From: Prorocentrum cordatum
Taxonomy: Eukaryota > Sar > Dinophyceae > Prorocentrales > Prorocentraceae
Reading direction: 5' to 3'
NCBI GenBank assembly: GCA_963575745.1
Contig: CAUYUJ010004355.1
Span: 1-64,000, forward strand
DNA length: 64,000 bases
Under the pieces are notes generated by a model. It did not search any database and was not told where the DNA came from. It saw only the letters and a list, made by a program, of their open reading frames with translations. The stretch's first letter is position 1; each line of letters begins with the position of its first letter. Positions 11,680 to 22,640 of the stretch are shown here, piece after piece. Made by a program: the position numbers and the translations under genes.

Positions 11680-11850
11680 GACGGAGGGAGGGAAGGCGAG
11701 GCAGGGAGGGGAGAGGGGAGGAGGGAGGGAGGTGGGCGAGGGAGGGGTGAGGAAGGGAGGGAGGGGGGTGGGTGGGGGGAGGGAGGGAGGCGGGCGAGGG
11801 ATGGAGGGAGGAGGGAGGGAGGGAGCGAGGGAGGGAGGGAGGAGTCTCCC
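11680..11850. repeat. GGGA-rich low-complexity tract
   Basis: Repeats of GGGAGGGAGG with occasional C and T interruptions, purine-rich on the plus strand. It immediately precedes a coding-like retroelement remnant. A similar GGGA tract lies at 12835-12985. Confidence 0.85.
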
Positions 11851-11854
11851 AAGC

Positions 11855-12330
11855 GGCCGCCTCGAGGAGGCCAACCTCGACGTGGCCACCGTCGACCACA
11901 ACACCAGAGTCCACATCTTTGTGGACTGAGCGGTGACCTGTGCCTTGCGCAGGCAGGCCCGCTCCCACAGGAATGGCTTGGCGGCAGCCCAGAAGGTCGA
12001 CGAGAAGAGGACGCGATACCCCACGTGGCATGGGCTCGGGCACATCCCCATGGTCTTTGAGGCAGTGGGCGGCCCTCCGAGGAAGCGGCGGCCTTCGTGC
12101 GCAACTATGGCGCCGACTTCGAGGAGGACGAGCGGCACGCGCTCTTTGGCCGCCTCTGGCGGGAAACCTCGGTGACCGCGCAGACGGGAAGCGCCGAGAT
12201 GGTCTTGAGCGCTCTCGGGCAGTATTCCGCCCCGACCGCGCGCCGCTTTTCGGCGGCCGTTGCCACCGCGGCGACGCAGGCGGCCAGGGCCACAACCACC
12301 ACGGCGCCCACTACCGCGACGGGGCGCCGG
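11855..12330 (+). pseudogene. Probable retroelement polyprotein C-terminal remnant
   Basis: One plus-strand frame reads LEEANLDVATVDHNTRVHIF, a TGA stop at 11927-11929, then AQKVDEKRTRYPTWHGLG and IPMVFEAVGG. The sense then continues in another frame as AAAFVRNYGADFEEDER followed by GRLWRETSV. The layout (hydrophobic beta-strand, basic linker ending KRTRYP, then a V-F-E-A-x-G-G strand) resembles the C-terminal segment of dinoflagellate non-LTR retroelements. That likeness is from memory and is not a specific family match. With at least one stop and one frameshift it is broken. It could instead be the remnant of an unrelated host gene. Confidence 0.4.
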
Positions 12331-13230
12331 CGGCTGTGCCTACACGACCATCGCTTCGACCCCACACCGCGACCACCACGCCCGCCAGCACCGCCACCGC
12401 GGAACGACTGGGTGCGCCAGGTACCGCAGCCGCGCCTACCGCGGCCGCCGCGGCCACGACTAGCATGTCCGCCAACGCCGCGACCGCCGGCAGGACCGCC
12501 TCCGAACCGAACACCGCGAACCCCGCAACGACCACCGCGCCCGCGTGCACGACCGGCACGACCGCCTCCGCCTTCCGCTCCCCATTCCGCGTTTCCCCTA
12601 CTTCACTTCGCCATGCCGTGCTGCCTTTGACTGCGTTTCTCATTGCAATCTGGCGTCGGTGCTGCTTGCACCCGTTTATATACTTGGGAGACACATCTAG
12701 ACCAAGAGTGCCACGGGCGAAGAGGCTGTGCCCAGGCGGTTTGTTGGTAAAGGGCCCTGGGCCGTAACCCCAACGCTCGGGGGCCCCCCCGTGTGACGGG
12801 GGTGGGGGCCTCCTTTGGTGCGCCCCCGGGTTTTTCAAGAGGGAGGGGTGGAAGGATATGGAAGGAGGGCGAAAAGGGAGGAGGGGGGGAGGGAGGAGGA
12901 GGGAAAAGGCGAGGGGCTCAGGAGGGAGTGAAGGGGGCGGAGGGAGGACGGAGGGCGGGAGGGAGGGAGGAGGGGGGAGATTTGTTCATATTCACAGCCA
13001 TCGGCTTCCTCTCGGGGACACGGTGGTGCGTCGAACGGAATGAACGAAATGCCCAGCCCGCCCCCAAAAAACCGGTGGGGGTGCGACAAGGGGTGTGCTT
13101 ATAAGGGGCAGGGTTGGGGGGGGCGGAGGCGGAAGCGGAAACGGAAGTGGAGGCGGGCGCGGAGTACAAACAAACGATGGTGATCATGATGTTAATGATG
13201 GGGGTCGGCCGAGAAGGCTTATCGTAGGCG
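12331..13230. other. GC-rich spacer with GGGA tract, no gene recognised
   Basis: 12340-12560 is rich in CCGCCACC-like steps and translates as Ala/Thr/Pro-rich sequence without domains. 12835-12985 is a GGGA tract. Nothing else is recognised. Confidence 0.5.
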
Positions 13231-13239
13231 GTTGCGCCA

Positions 13240-15070
13240 AAACCGCCCGCTTCAATTGGAGGGCGTTTCCGTCGACGCGGATCTGAACACGGCCATCTGT
13301 CTCGAGCTCGCGCGCAGCACTAATGAGGTCCATTCCGACCGCTCCAAGGCTTTACATTCCTGGAGCAGTGGAGCTGATTTGCCTCGCGGTGAACACGTTG
13401 TTTGGGCGAGCGAAGCTGACCCGAGAATTCTGCAGCTCGCGCCGGGCATTCATGGGCCCTTGATTCGGGAAATTCGCGGGGCCATGGGCTTCAGGGGTGC
13501 CGGCCTGGTCGGCGCGCCGCAGCGGGGCTTCTTGCGCTTGGACTCGCCGCTGAAAGCGCGCGAAGCAGTGGTTGACGTCGCGCCCAAGGCGCTGGGGCGT
13601 TTGGGCGCCGATGCTCGGCGCGACCAGCCCCGTGCCATTAACTGGCAGATCGCGCGCAACATTCGCGCCGCTGATATTTGCGAAGACACCTGGGCTCAGG
13701 CGCTGGAGGGCGCGCGCCTGGGCGCCATGTCTGGGCCAACTGTGGCGGGCAAGTTGGGCCTCGGAGCAGCGGCCTTGTTTGGGCGGTTGCCTGCGCGGGA
13801 GCAGCGTGACCGCAGGTGGGAAGCCCGTACGCCGAAATTGAATCGGGCTTTAACGAGGCACGCGAAGCTCAAAATAATGTTGTGCACGATAGTCTGGATG
13901 TTCGTGTGCCGGTGTTGGCGCCCGTGGCCTAGCGGATGTGGGGGCGCGACACCCCCCTGGCTGGCAGACGGTTGGCCGTTGCAGCCCATCAGTGTTTTTG
14001 TGCGAAGGCATTCATGGGCTGCGCAGCATCTTGGGGTGCCGTTTGGCACGCGGTCCGCGGTGTGCGCGTGGTACCGCGTGGCGCAGTGCTGCTGGCCGTC
14101 ATCAGGAGGATCAGCCTGGCGCCGGCAGCCCGTTTCGTCGACGCTTTCTTCGGGTGCTCGAAGGGTGGCGCCCGGTGGGCCGGCAGGGGTGCCTCGCGAT
14201 CCCCTCGAAGATTACCGGTCTTTCGTGCGCGGGGGAGAAGGGCGCAGATGACGTCCTCGCCATGGTGCTCCCTGGTGCGAAGGTTGCAAGGGACATGCTG
14301 CGCGCGACAATCTCCGCGCAGATTTCCGGCGACAAGTCGACGAACTACATGGCCATTTTCTTGCAGATTCTTTGCGACCAGCGCTGCAGCCAGGAGACAG
14401 TTATGAAAGTGGCTGGCAGGCTGTCGTTCGCCGTGTCCGTGACGGCGGGCAGAGTAGGGGAGGGCATATCACACCCTGTTGTCGCGCGGGCGCTCGCGCC
14501 GCTGCGGGCTGGGGGTGCGTCTTGCCGGCTGCTCCAGGCAGCGGCGTGGTGGCTTGCGCATGTGGCTGAAATTCCAGTGATTGCCCATTCTGTGTTTTCT
14601 GCGACGAGGCGGCGCGTTCTCATCTGTGGGTGAATGCGGCCGGCGCAAGTCGCTGGTGAGATCCTGTTTTCCGCGTGGACTGGCGCTTGCTGTTCGTGCG
14701 CCCGCAGCTAGGTGGGGCTTTTTGGCGCCAGCTTCTCCCGCGAGGCGATCGCCAGATTAGCCTCCAGGGTTTTTTGCAGTCCTGCTGGCGTGCGAGACGT
14801 TCTCCGACCTGCGCGGGGCCCTCGTCGCGGTGTCCATCGACAATCAAGGCGTCACCCGTGGCTCTGCGCGGCAGGGTGGGCGCCGAAGACGCCGACCTCG
14901 TCGTCGGCAAGATCTTGTTGGACATTGCAATGCATGGCTCTGCACGCCGCGCGCGTGGCATTCCATGCGAATATTGCGGACGATCATATCCGGGACGAGC
15001 GGTCCTTGCCCCGCGAGCTCGGGGCGCTGTTCAGGGCGCCGCATTTGCCGAGTTGGACGGCGAACGTTTA
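13240..15070 (+). pseudogene. Frameshifted reverse transcriptase / RNase H retroelement remnant
   Basis: Coding sense runs along the plus strand but hops between frames. 13240-13760 resembles the segment before the polymerase (LAPGIHGPLIREIRG, then EDTWAQALEGARLGAMSGP). 13936-14110 holds a degraded polymerase stretch (CAKAFMGCAASWGAVWHAV). 14400-14560 resembles the thumb/connection (KVAGRLSFAVSVTAGRVG, LLQAAAWWL). 14825-14850 gives an RNase H-like VAVSIDNQGVT, and 14950-15065 gives FHANIADDHIRDE then ELGALFRAPHLPSW, the His/Asn-x-x-Asp end of the domain. At least three frameshifts are needed to follow it, so it is a dead copy. The DNQ and N-x-A-D signatures fit the RNase H of LTR or DIRS-like elements better than that of LINEs. 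The clade is unresolved. Confidence 0.6.
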
Positions 15071-18000
15071 GCATATTTTGATTTTTTCTTGATTACGCAG
15101 ATCGTGGGTTGCCTCGAGAGAAACTGCGGCCAGTCTGCACCAGGGCGCGGGCACATGCGGGTTGCCGAGGCTGGCTATGTGGTGACCCCAGTCGCAGTTT
15201 GTCGCGTCATGGTGGGTGGGTTGTTTTGGGCCTTCTCTCTCTCTATGCCTCGCGCGCGTCCTGGCCGCCCCGCTCGCGCTTCCCTCTCTTGAAGCGGCCT
15301 TGCGCCTGTCGGAGAGTGGGGCGGGAGGTCTGGGTCTCGCCACAGTGTCGCCAGGTGGCTGGTGGTGCGCGGCTTGGCGAGCCGTCGTTTCCCTGCCTCC
15401 TTGAAACTTGCCGAGTTTCTGACGCTGCTCGCCGTTCGCCGACGTTGCTCGCCTGAGCGTGAGAATTGGAATAGTGGGCACGTCTTGTGGGTCCTCGGCT
15501 GGGGTGGGGTGCTCGGCGGCACGATTCACGCTTTTGCTGCCTTCAGGGACCACTCGAGACGCAACGAAATTGCCACCAATGTCGACGTCCGCACGTTATG
15601 TGAAACTACAGCCCTCCCGCTGCATGCTCCTGATCTAGCGTGTCCACACTTCAGCGGAACGTTGTCATAAGGCTTTATGCCAAGGGCATCGTTGAAGCTG
15701 TTGGCAAACCTCCCCACGTTGCAGTGTCGTCTAAGGAGAGGCTGAATTCAGTGATGTCCAGAGTTTCCAGTCAGGTGTAAGTGCTATTGTTTTATGCAAT
15801 CATATTGCTCTCAGAGCGCGTGTCCCCGCCAGGGCCTACCGCTGCAGTGCTAATGCCTTTTCCCTTGACGGAGCATTATGAGCGTGCAGCTCGTAACCAC
15901 AAAGATCTGCAAGTGGTTTCGTGAACACAGGTTGGCGTCTATCTGGTATCCTCGTTCTGGCAACACAGCGGCTAGTCTTCCGTGGAGGGTCGAGCCAGCG
16001 ATGTGATACGTTTGGTACAACAGGTTGTTGCTTGTGTTCTCATCGCAGGAAGCATTTTCGCGCATGTGGATCCCGCTGGGCGCTACCTTGAATTGTGTGG
16101 CCATATCCCGTGGCGACTCTTGCAGCTAGAGGAATGGCGGGCGGTCTCATTTTCAAAGAGGGGATGTCACTTGAACGTCCGGCCCAGGATCCGCTCGTTT
16201 TTTGAGCGGGCGCTTCCCATAGTGGAACAGAATACTTGTACGGACTCATGCGGAGGGACTTGGGAGAGGGAGGGTGTACTGCAGCATAGCTGTTGGATCC
16301 TGGGTTTATTTAGGTTCCCTCCCTTTCCTCCCCCTCCTCGTCTTCCTCCTTCCCCTGCTCCTCCCCGCATCGCTCCCCCTCCCCCTCTCCCTCCCCCTCT
16401 CCTCCTCGTCCTTCTCCTCCTCTTTCCTCCTCCTCGTCTTCCTATTCCTCTTCCTCCTCCTCCTCCTCTTCCTGCTCCCTCTCCACGAGAACACGGACAT
16501 GTGTGGAAACTCTTCCATTTCTTCGTCCTCCTCCTCCTCCTCCTTCTCCTCCCCCCAAGATCGACCCCCAGATCTGTCCAGCGGGTCGTTCTGGCAACGA
16601 GAAGCTTCCCAAAGCTCGAATACATAATAAGAGTGGAAGACATCCAGGATCCTCAATCCTCGAAGTTTGATCTCGCAACTCGATCTTCGAGCCTCCTTTC
16701 TCCTCCTTCCTCACTCCTCCCCCTCCTCCTCCTCCTCCTCCTCCCCTTCTGGCAGATCCAACTGCGGCGACGAGGGCGTCCCAGGAGCCCCCCAAAGACA
16801 CCGACAACTTACCAAACTTTGTAGTCGATCCGAGATCTCGGTTCCCTGGGGGCGCGGACCTCTTCCCAGGACTGTCTGGAGCCGCTGTTTGACGGCTTCA
16901 GGGCTTGGTCAGGGCCTTCCGAGGAGATCGGAACTCGTTCGAAACAGTGCAGTTCATCGTGAGATGGCAACACCTCCGGTTGCGCACAGACAGCCCTCCC
17001 CCCACGAAGTCCCGGCTGGCCTTACCAGGCCCCCCGAGAACCCCGTCTGGCCTCAGCAGACCTCCCGAGTAGTCGGGGGCGGTTTTAACAGCGTTCCTCA
17101 GGGCATGGCTGAACCTAAACGGTGGTTTTCGTTTTCGTTCTGTTTTCGTTTTCCCTCGTCTTGTTTTCAATCCGCCTTTACCGCAAAACGAAATCGAAGC
17201 GAAAACGGCCCACTGAATCGCCAAAACACCGTTCAGGTCCCCCCCTGCTTCAGGGCCTGTTGAGGTCAGCTGGGACCACCTGGGGGGGCTGCCCGTGCGC
17301 ATCCCGAAGCCTCATCATCGTGAGCTTCTCCCGACGCGCAGACATCTGGCTTTCGGGGAGGCCCTGGCTCAGGCCTCCAGCAGCCGATCGGGGCGATCCG
17401 GGCACACCTGGAACACTCTCGACGAGGTGTAGCTGTAGAAGGGCATCCCGAGGCGCTACGACCTCCAATAATCGAAGGGAGCGCCGGAAGACCCCCGAAA
17501 GCCGAGGCCGACGAAGACGTCCGCACCTCCAGTAAGTTTCAAAACGTCGTGGATCTTCCCTCCCACAGTTCCCTCGTCCCCCTCCCCTGGAAAGGGCCGG
17601 TATGGGTCCCTCCCTTTGGAAGGTCGAAACTCATGAAAACCTTCCGTCGCTTTCCCTCCTCGCTCGCTGGTCGTATGCCTCTTGCACTGCTGCCGCTGCC
17701 CCAGCCCCTGGGTGTCTTCGCGACGCCGCCCAGCGCTTGTTGCCAGGGGTGCAGCACCGGCTTGACCGCCCCGGGCGCCCCGCCGTAGTCCCCGCTGCGT
17801 GAGCGCGCTAGTCACTTTCCCCGTTCCGGCGGCCGCTCCTCTCCTCTTTCCTATTTCCTCTCGCGTCCGGGCAATCCACAATGCCGTCGCCCGACTTGCT
17901 AAGCGCGCGGGCGGACTGCTTCTGCCCCGCTGCGACGGGACCGTATTTTTTCTCCCACGACCTCAGGACGTCAGGGATCCTGGGTCCTCCAACTTCTGGC

Positions 18001-18235
18001 GGCGCGCACAAAGGGGCGGCGCCAGGGGGGGCGGCCTTCAAGAAGGCGGGGTTGGTTCTAAGAGGGCGTAGGGCTTCCTGGAACCCTTTTCGGCGCCCAA
18101 GAAGCCTCCGGGCCCTTCCGAGAAGACCCCTGCCATCCAAGAAGTCCTCCATGTTCTCAGAAGGCTACCCCCCTCGCACCATCCCCTTGCGCGCGTCGCT
18201 CCCTCGTCTCCCCCCTTTGGGAGGGGCGGCGTGGA
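15071..18235. other. Gene-poor stretch with pyrimidine-rich tracts
   Basis: No open frame here has recognisable domains. 16310-16490, 16520-16555 and 16690-16750 are CT-rich tracts of the type common in dinoflagellate introns, so unrecognised spliced genes cannot be excluded. 17366-17430 (minus sense) is a copy of a dispersed block around GTGCCCCCGGATCGCCCCGA also found near 58378-58430. Confidence 0.45.
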
Positions 18236-18450
18236 TGCGCTGTCCATTCCGATCTGATCGGTCCGATTCGATGTCAATTCCGCCCAGCTTGACCGATTCG
18301 ATTCCGATTCCCCGGTGATGCGGTGCGGCCCGGTGCTCGCATGGCGCGGCTGACGATGCTGGCGCAGCCGATCTGGTCCGATTTCGGCTCCGTGCCGATG
18401 TCTGTCGATCCCGCGCGCATTCCGATTCGATCCGGTTTTCGGATTCGATG
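18236..18450. repeat. GATTCCG-rich dispersed repeat, copy 1
   Basis: Built from CGATTCCGATT-like steps around a more complex core containing CTGGCGCAGCCGATCTGG and CGATTTCGGCTCCGTGC. Cores with the same order appear at 20470-20625 and 58060-58260 (GCATCCTGGCGC, then CCGTGC or TCGTGC, then GGCCCGAT). The three loci are about 150-200 bp long and diverged. The family is unknown; a decayed SINE-like unit or a degenerate satellite are both possible. Confidence 0.6.
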
Positions 18451-18477
18451 GTGGCTGATCATGCCAGTGGGAGTGAC

Positions 18478-18618
18478 GGGCCTGTCTTCACCGCCACCAA
18501 CACCATTACTTGGAGGGGGAGGGGGTCCTCCTTCTCTTCCTCCTCCTCCTCCTCCTCCACCGCCTTCCCCCCTCCAGCTTACGGTGGTGGTGGTGGTGGT
18601 GGAAAACAGGCCCATCAG
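18478..18618. mobile_element. ACC-hairpin inverted-repeat element, copy 1
   Basis: The left arm GGGCCTGTCTTCACCGCCAC pairs with the right arm ending GGTGGTGGAAAACAGGCCCA, around a TCC-repeat core. It is the same element as those at 24086-24220 and 61804-62006. The arms are about 40 bp and imperfect (this copy's left arm is the most diverged). It is non-coding and MITE- or introner-like. The right end reads GGCCCATCAG, which would supply a 3' splice acceptor. Confidence 0.75.
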
Positions 18619-18801
18619 GGAGAGCGCGGGCCCCAGGAACCGCGGAGGCGCCGGAGCTGGTCCCGTTCGGCCCGTTCTACGCGAGGCACTTTCGGCAGCT
18701 GGAGTGGGGCCCCTGGCCGCCTCTCGACGCCCTGCCGCTTTGCTGCTTGAGCTTGCAATGCTGAAGAGCGGTTGCTGCTGATCCTCCCGCGCCAGTGTTA
18801 T

Positions 18802-18957
18802 GTCGGGCCTGTCCTTCTACAGGAGGAATATTCAAATTTACAAGAAAAATAGTCTGGGGACGATCGTTGGATTATTTTTCGACTATTTGGGAATATATCT
18901 GGGGTATTTTAAAGTTTTCGTTCAATATCCGCCTGTATGGGGGACATGCACGACCTA
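18802..18957. mobile_element. GTCGGGCCTGTCC inverted-repeat element, copy 1
   Basis: This segment starts GTCGGGCCTGTCCTTCTACA and ends CCGCCTGTATGG...GCACGACCTA. The ends are imperfect inverted repeats of about 28 bp. The locus matches 60988-61119 in order and sequence at both ends and in a middle block (GGGGACGAT). The interior is notably A+T rich. It is a short non-autonomous element (MITE-like) with no coding capacity. Confidence 0.7.
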
Positions 18958-20469
18958 GCGCCTGTGGCCACTGTTTGTCTTTGTGTTGGAGTTGAAGCAA
19001 GAAGGGGGGTCGGGTTCCGAGGTTCTGGATTCGATAGAAAGTTTTGTGACTTTCTCGGTCTCTGGGGGCCGCCTTCGGGCCCCAGGACCTTCAAAAACGG
19101 ATCCAGGTTGCAAGACTGTAGCAAATGGACATCCAGGGGCCGATTTTCAGCGGATTTGGCTTCATTCCGCTCCTCATCGATTATCTGGGGTCCCATCCAG
19201 GCCCCCCAGCCGCCTCCAAAGTTGGAGTGCCCCAGTCTGTTCTCGCCGCACACCGCGCCCAAACCGCGCCCTTGGCCCCCCCGACTGGGACAGCAACGGC
19301 TCCCGCCTGTGACGTCTTCACAATGTAGCTAGGAATGGATCGCGCTCTCGCTCGAGACTTCCTTGCAATATACCCAGAATCGTGCTCTCGATTGGGATTT
19401 CTCGCAATTTACTCATGTGCCGTGCTCTCGACATTCAGGAATCGCGCGCTCGAGATCACCTTGCCAAGCTCGGCATGCTTGAGTCGGTATGGCTCAGGTA
19501 TTTCTGTTTCAAGTCAAGAACTTGCGATGGCAACAGTCTGCGCGTGTTGATGTCGGCTAGAGTGAATCAGGCCAGATGTTTCGCGGCCAAATTGCGAAGG
19601 CTGTTAATTTCGGCGTGGCCTCCGTTTAGATCTCCACTTCCACGGGCAGACCGACCATATCGTCACTTGGCCCAATGCCCAGCCCGACGCCACTTCTGAC
19701 GCCACGCCCGACGCACAATTCGACGCCCAGCCCTGGGATGAACTCGACGCCAAGCCCGACCCAAAGCCCGAATGGCTCCAATTCCTGCTCCGACTACGCA
19801 CTGCGGCGTTGCATTGCTAGCAGTTCTTTGCTGTTCAATGAGGGTGTATTGCTTCAACTAATGAGATTTCCCTTGTGCCGAGATGATAGATGGTTCAGCT
19901 TGCGCCCATAGCTGCCCGGCTGTGGACGGAGTGCCCAGCGCAGAGGATGGTCATGAGTCATGCTTCTTTCAGAGCTGCTGGATGTTCCACAGGCTTTCAA
20001 TGGGCAGCACGCGTCGGACGTTGTTGGGGAGTGGTGGCTAGCTGCGCAATGCGAACAGGGTATACCACGGGCACCATTGGACTATCCGACTGCACGAGTC
20101 CGACGCCAAGCCCGATTCAGTCCAGCTCCGACTAGTTCGGCATTGCATTGCCACCAATCTTTCTCTCTTCCGTGTCTCCCACTTTCTCCCCCGCGTCCCT
20201 GTCGTGGTCGTCGGCTCCGCGTTCTTCCCTCTTCTTCGGCGTCTCCCTCCTCGCCCCCCAGCGTCGTTGTCGTGGCCGCCGGCTCCGCGCCCTCCCTCCG
20301 CCGCTGCTGCTGCCCTGGGCGTCGGTCGCGCCTCGCGGTCTGGGTCGCGACTGAGGGGGCCGCTGCCGTGGTCGTGGTCGTGAGCCGCCGCTGTTTGTGC
20401 CCTGCGGTCGAGGAAGCGCGGCTCCTCTGGGCCGGGTCAGGGTCCCTTCTGGTCCGGTCGACCTGATCT
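18958..20469. other. Spacer with a small duplicated block
   Basis: A block rich in GACGCC(A/C)AGCCCGA steps at about 19740-19815 recurs at about 20100-20152, and both end in GGCNTTGCATTGC. No gene is recognised in the remainder. Confidence 0.5.
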
Positions 20470-20625
20470 CAGCCGCCCCAGTCCGACTCGATTCCGACGT
20501 TCCGACGATCTGATGAGGCCCGAGGTTTGCGTGGCGCTGGTGTGCATCCTGGCGCAGCCGAGCCAATCTGATTTCGGCTTCGTGCGGCCCGATCCGACGC
20601 ACGACCCGATCTGACCCGGCTTGTC
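20470..20625. repeat. GATTCCG-rich dispersed repeat, copy 2
   Basis: Contains CGACTCGATTCCGACG, then GCATCCTGGCGCAGCCGAG, then GATTTCGGCTTCGTGCGGCC. The order matches 18236-18450 and 58060-58260. Confidence 0.6.
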
Positions 20626-22169
20626 GCTTCGATGCGCACCCTTCTGCACAAGGTTGTCAATATGGGCTGAGCGTTTCCCACCTGCGGAACTGGAGAAATG
20701 CCGACTGCAGCCCACTAGCGCACGGGAGAAGAAACAGCTCGCGAGTCGCCGTTGTCGGTCGGTCGGTCGTTCGGCTGGAATCGTCGTCGCATCTTGTCGA
20801 CGTCGACGTCTACGTCGTCGCCGCCATCGGGCAGTTCCGAACATCTTGCAATATTGAACGAGTACTGCGTGCTGATGATCGTTGGTATTGCTTTCTACTT
20901 GTTGCCCGCCACCGTCGAACAACAAAGAAGTAACACATATAATTGGTAACTCTGGCGGCGCTTTGGAAACTTAAGGGGATGTGGCTGCGGATTGCCAATC
21001 GAGATTTGTGACGCCCCACGAGGACCCTTTGGGCGAACATTGAAGTATGTTCTTGACGCGCCTCTTTGGGGTCTTCTCTGGCTTCCTGGGGGCCTCACGC
21101 CAGAATCTGTCAAAAACGTCAGGGCAATCGTAGAAGTTTGTCCGCTGGGGCTCTCTCGGTGTGCTCTCGGAGGCCTCTTCGAGCGTCTTGGCAGCCGCTT
21201 AGACTGTCAGGAGGCTATCTTTGGCGCCTTGGACCGATCGTTCGGCGATTCGGGGCTCTCTTGGACCGTATTGGGTGCCTCTTGGGCTATCTTGGTGCCT
21301 CTTTGGGCCCCAGGACCCCCCCGGGGGAGGATAGTATTCTGACCCGGGATCCCCCCCTGGGGTTCCCCCCCGGGACCCCCCTGCGACTTCCTCTTGCCAG
21401 GAAGGGATGGAGGGAAGGGCTTGCCTTCGACTCAATAGCGATATTGTTTCTTTTTGTGGTGGCTGGCGAGATCGAGGAGGAGAGCTCAGGGAACGGAGGG
21501 AAAAGCTGCGACGGATGCAGGATAATTCTGCGACGGACGAAAGGACAGGGGAGGGCAGGGAACGGAGCAAACGGCCGACGTCGACGACGACGACGACCAG
21601 GAGGACGAGGACAACGACGACGACGACGACAGCGTCGTCACACACGTAAAGGTTGGCAGATTTTTTCGCCTGCTGCTGAGCATTCGTGGGGTCGTGGCCA
21701 TTGTGGTATTACTCGGCTCACACAGGTTGTGTCCAAAATGCTCGAACGTGTGAACGTGATATTGCTCGGAGGGTGTCGGGTGTCTGTGGTGCAGTTTTTG
21801 GTGTTGAGTGGCGTGGTGAAATCTAACATGTGCATATTGTCTGTGGAGGTGGTGATGCCCATTCTGGCATCGTAATTGTAACACATGTCTCTTTGAAAGC
21901 CACGGGCTAGGTGTGTGGGGGGGCATCTGAGCGTCAATGTCGGAACGTTCTGGTAACGTGTACTGTGTCGTATACACAGTTCGTTCATTTCTACGCTCTT
22001 GTGGTGCAGAGTTTCTTTTTGCAGCAATGTGATGACACTGAACAGCGACAAGTCGAATTCTTGACGTTTCGCGTGTCCCTGCCAGCCCATTCAGAAATGA
22101 TGCCCATGAGAGCTGACGGGGGGAGAGAGGAAGAGGCACGCATAGTCAAACAGCGAGGGAGGCTTGGGA
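20626..22169. other. Spacer with GAC microsatellite and CTTGGG-type patch
   Basis: A GAC repeat occupies about 21577-21640. 21150-21310 carries a diverged patch of the CTTGGG-type repeat (CCTCTTGGGC, TATCTTGGTG). No gene is recognised. Confidence 0.55.
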
Positions 22170-22640
22170 GGCTCCGTGGCCATCTCGAGCCGTCTTGGAG
22201 CGGTCTTGGGGCCGTGTGGACCATCTTGGGAGCCATCTTGAGCCAGCTTGGGCTATCCGAGCGATTTTGGAGGTCATCTTGGGCTCTCTGAGGCCGCACG
22301 GGGACCTCTTGAGGGCCTCTCGGATGCCTCTTGGAGGCCTCTTGGGGCTTCTTGGGACGCTCGTTGGGCCCTCTTGGGAACCCTGGAGGTCCTCTTGGGG
22401 TTATCTTGGTGGCTATCGATCAAATCAGGGGTGTCCTTTATCTCCGTCCCCCCCCTCGGGGGCCACGATCCTCGTGAGGGGTGGCAAAACATGGCACTCC
22501 CAGGGGCCGAAAAAGGACGCTCTAACTGGAGGTAGGGGAGGGGGAGGGTTCACTCTCCGAAGGGAAGAGGGGTTGTGGAAGAGGACAGAGACCTTCCTTA
22601 GACCACCTGTCGCCCAAGGGCTGGTGGGATTGCCTTGCCT
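22170..22640. repeat. Dispersed CTTGGG-type degenerate repeat, copy 2
   Basis: Degenerate GCC-x-TCTTGGG units (22170-22415) are followed by GGCTATCGATCAAATC, a GTGGCAAAACATGG segment, a GGAGGGGGAGGG tract, CTCTCCGAAGGGAAGAGGGG and CGCCCAAGGGCTGGTGGGAT. The last three modules appear in the same order at about 1125-1240 in copy 1, and the ATCGATCAAA module at about 675-690. Modules such as GAGGGGTGGCA also recur in the 73-bp tandem array at 9.2-9.6 kb. Confidence 0.75.

Noticed and set aside
11940-12767. Plus-strand frame of 275 codons ending in a hydrophobic segment
   Set aside because: Ala/Thr/Pro-rich, with no domain. The coding-like retroelement remnant in the same stretch uses other frames.
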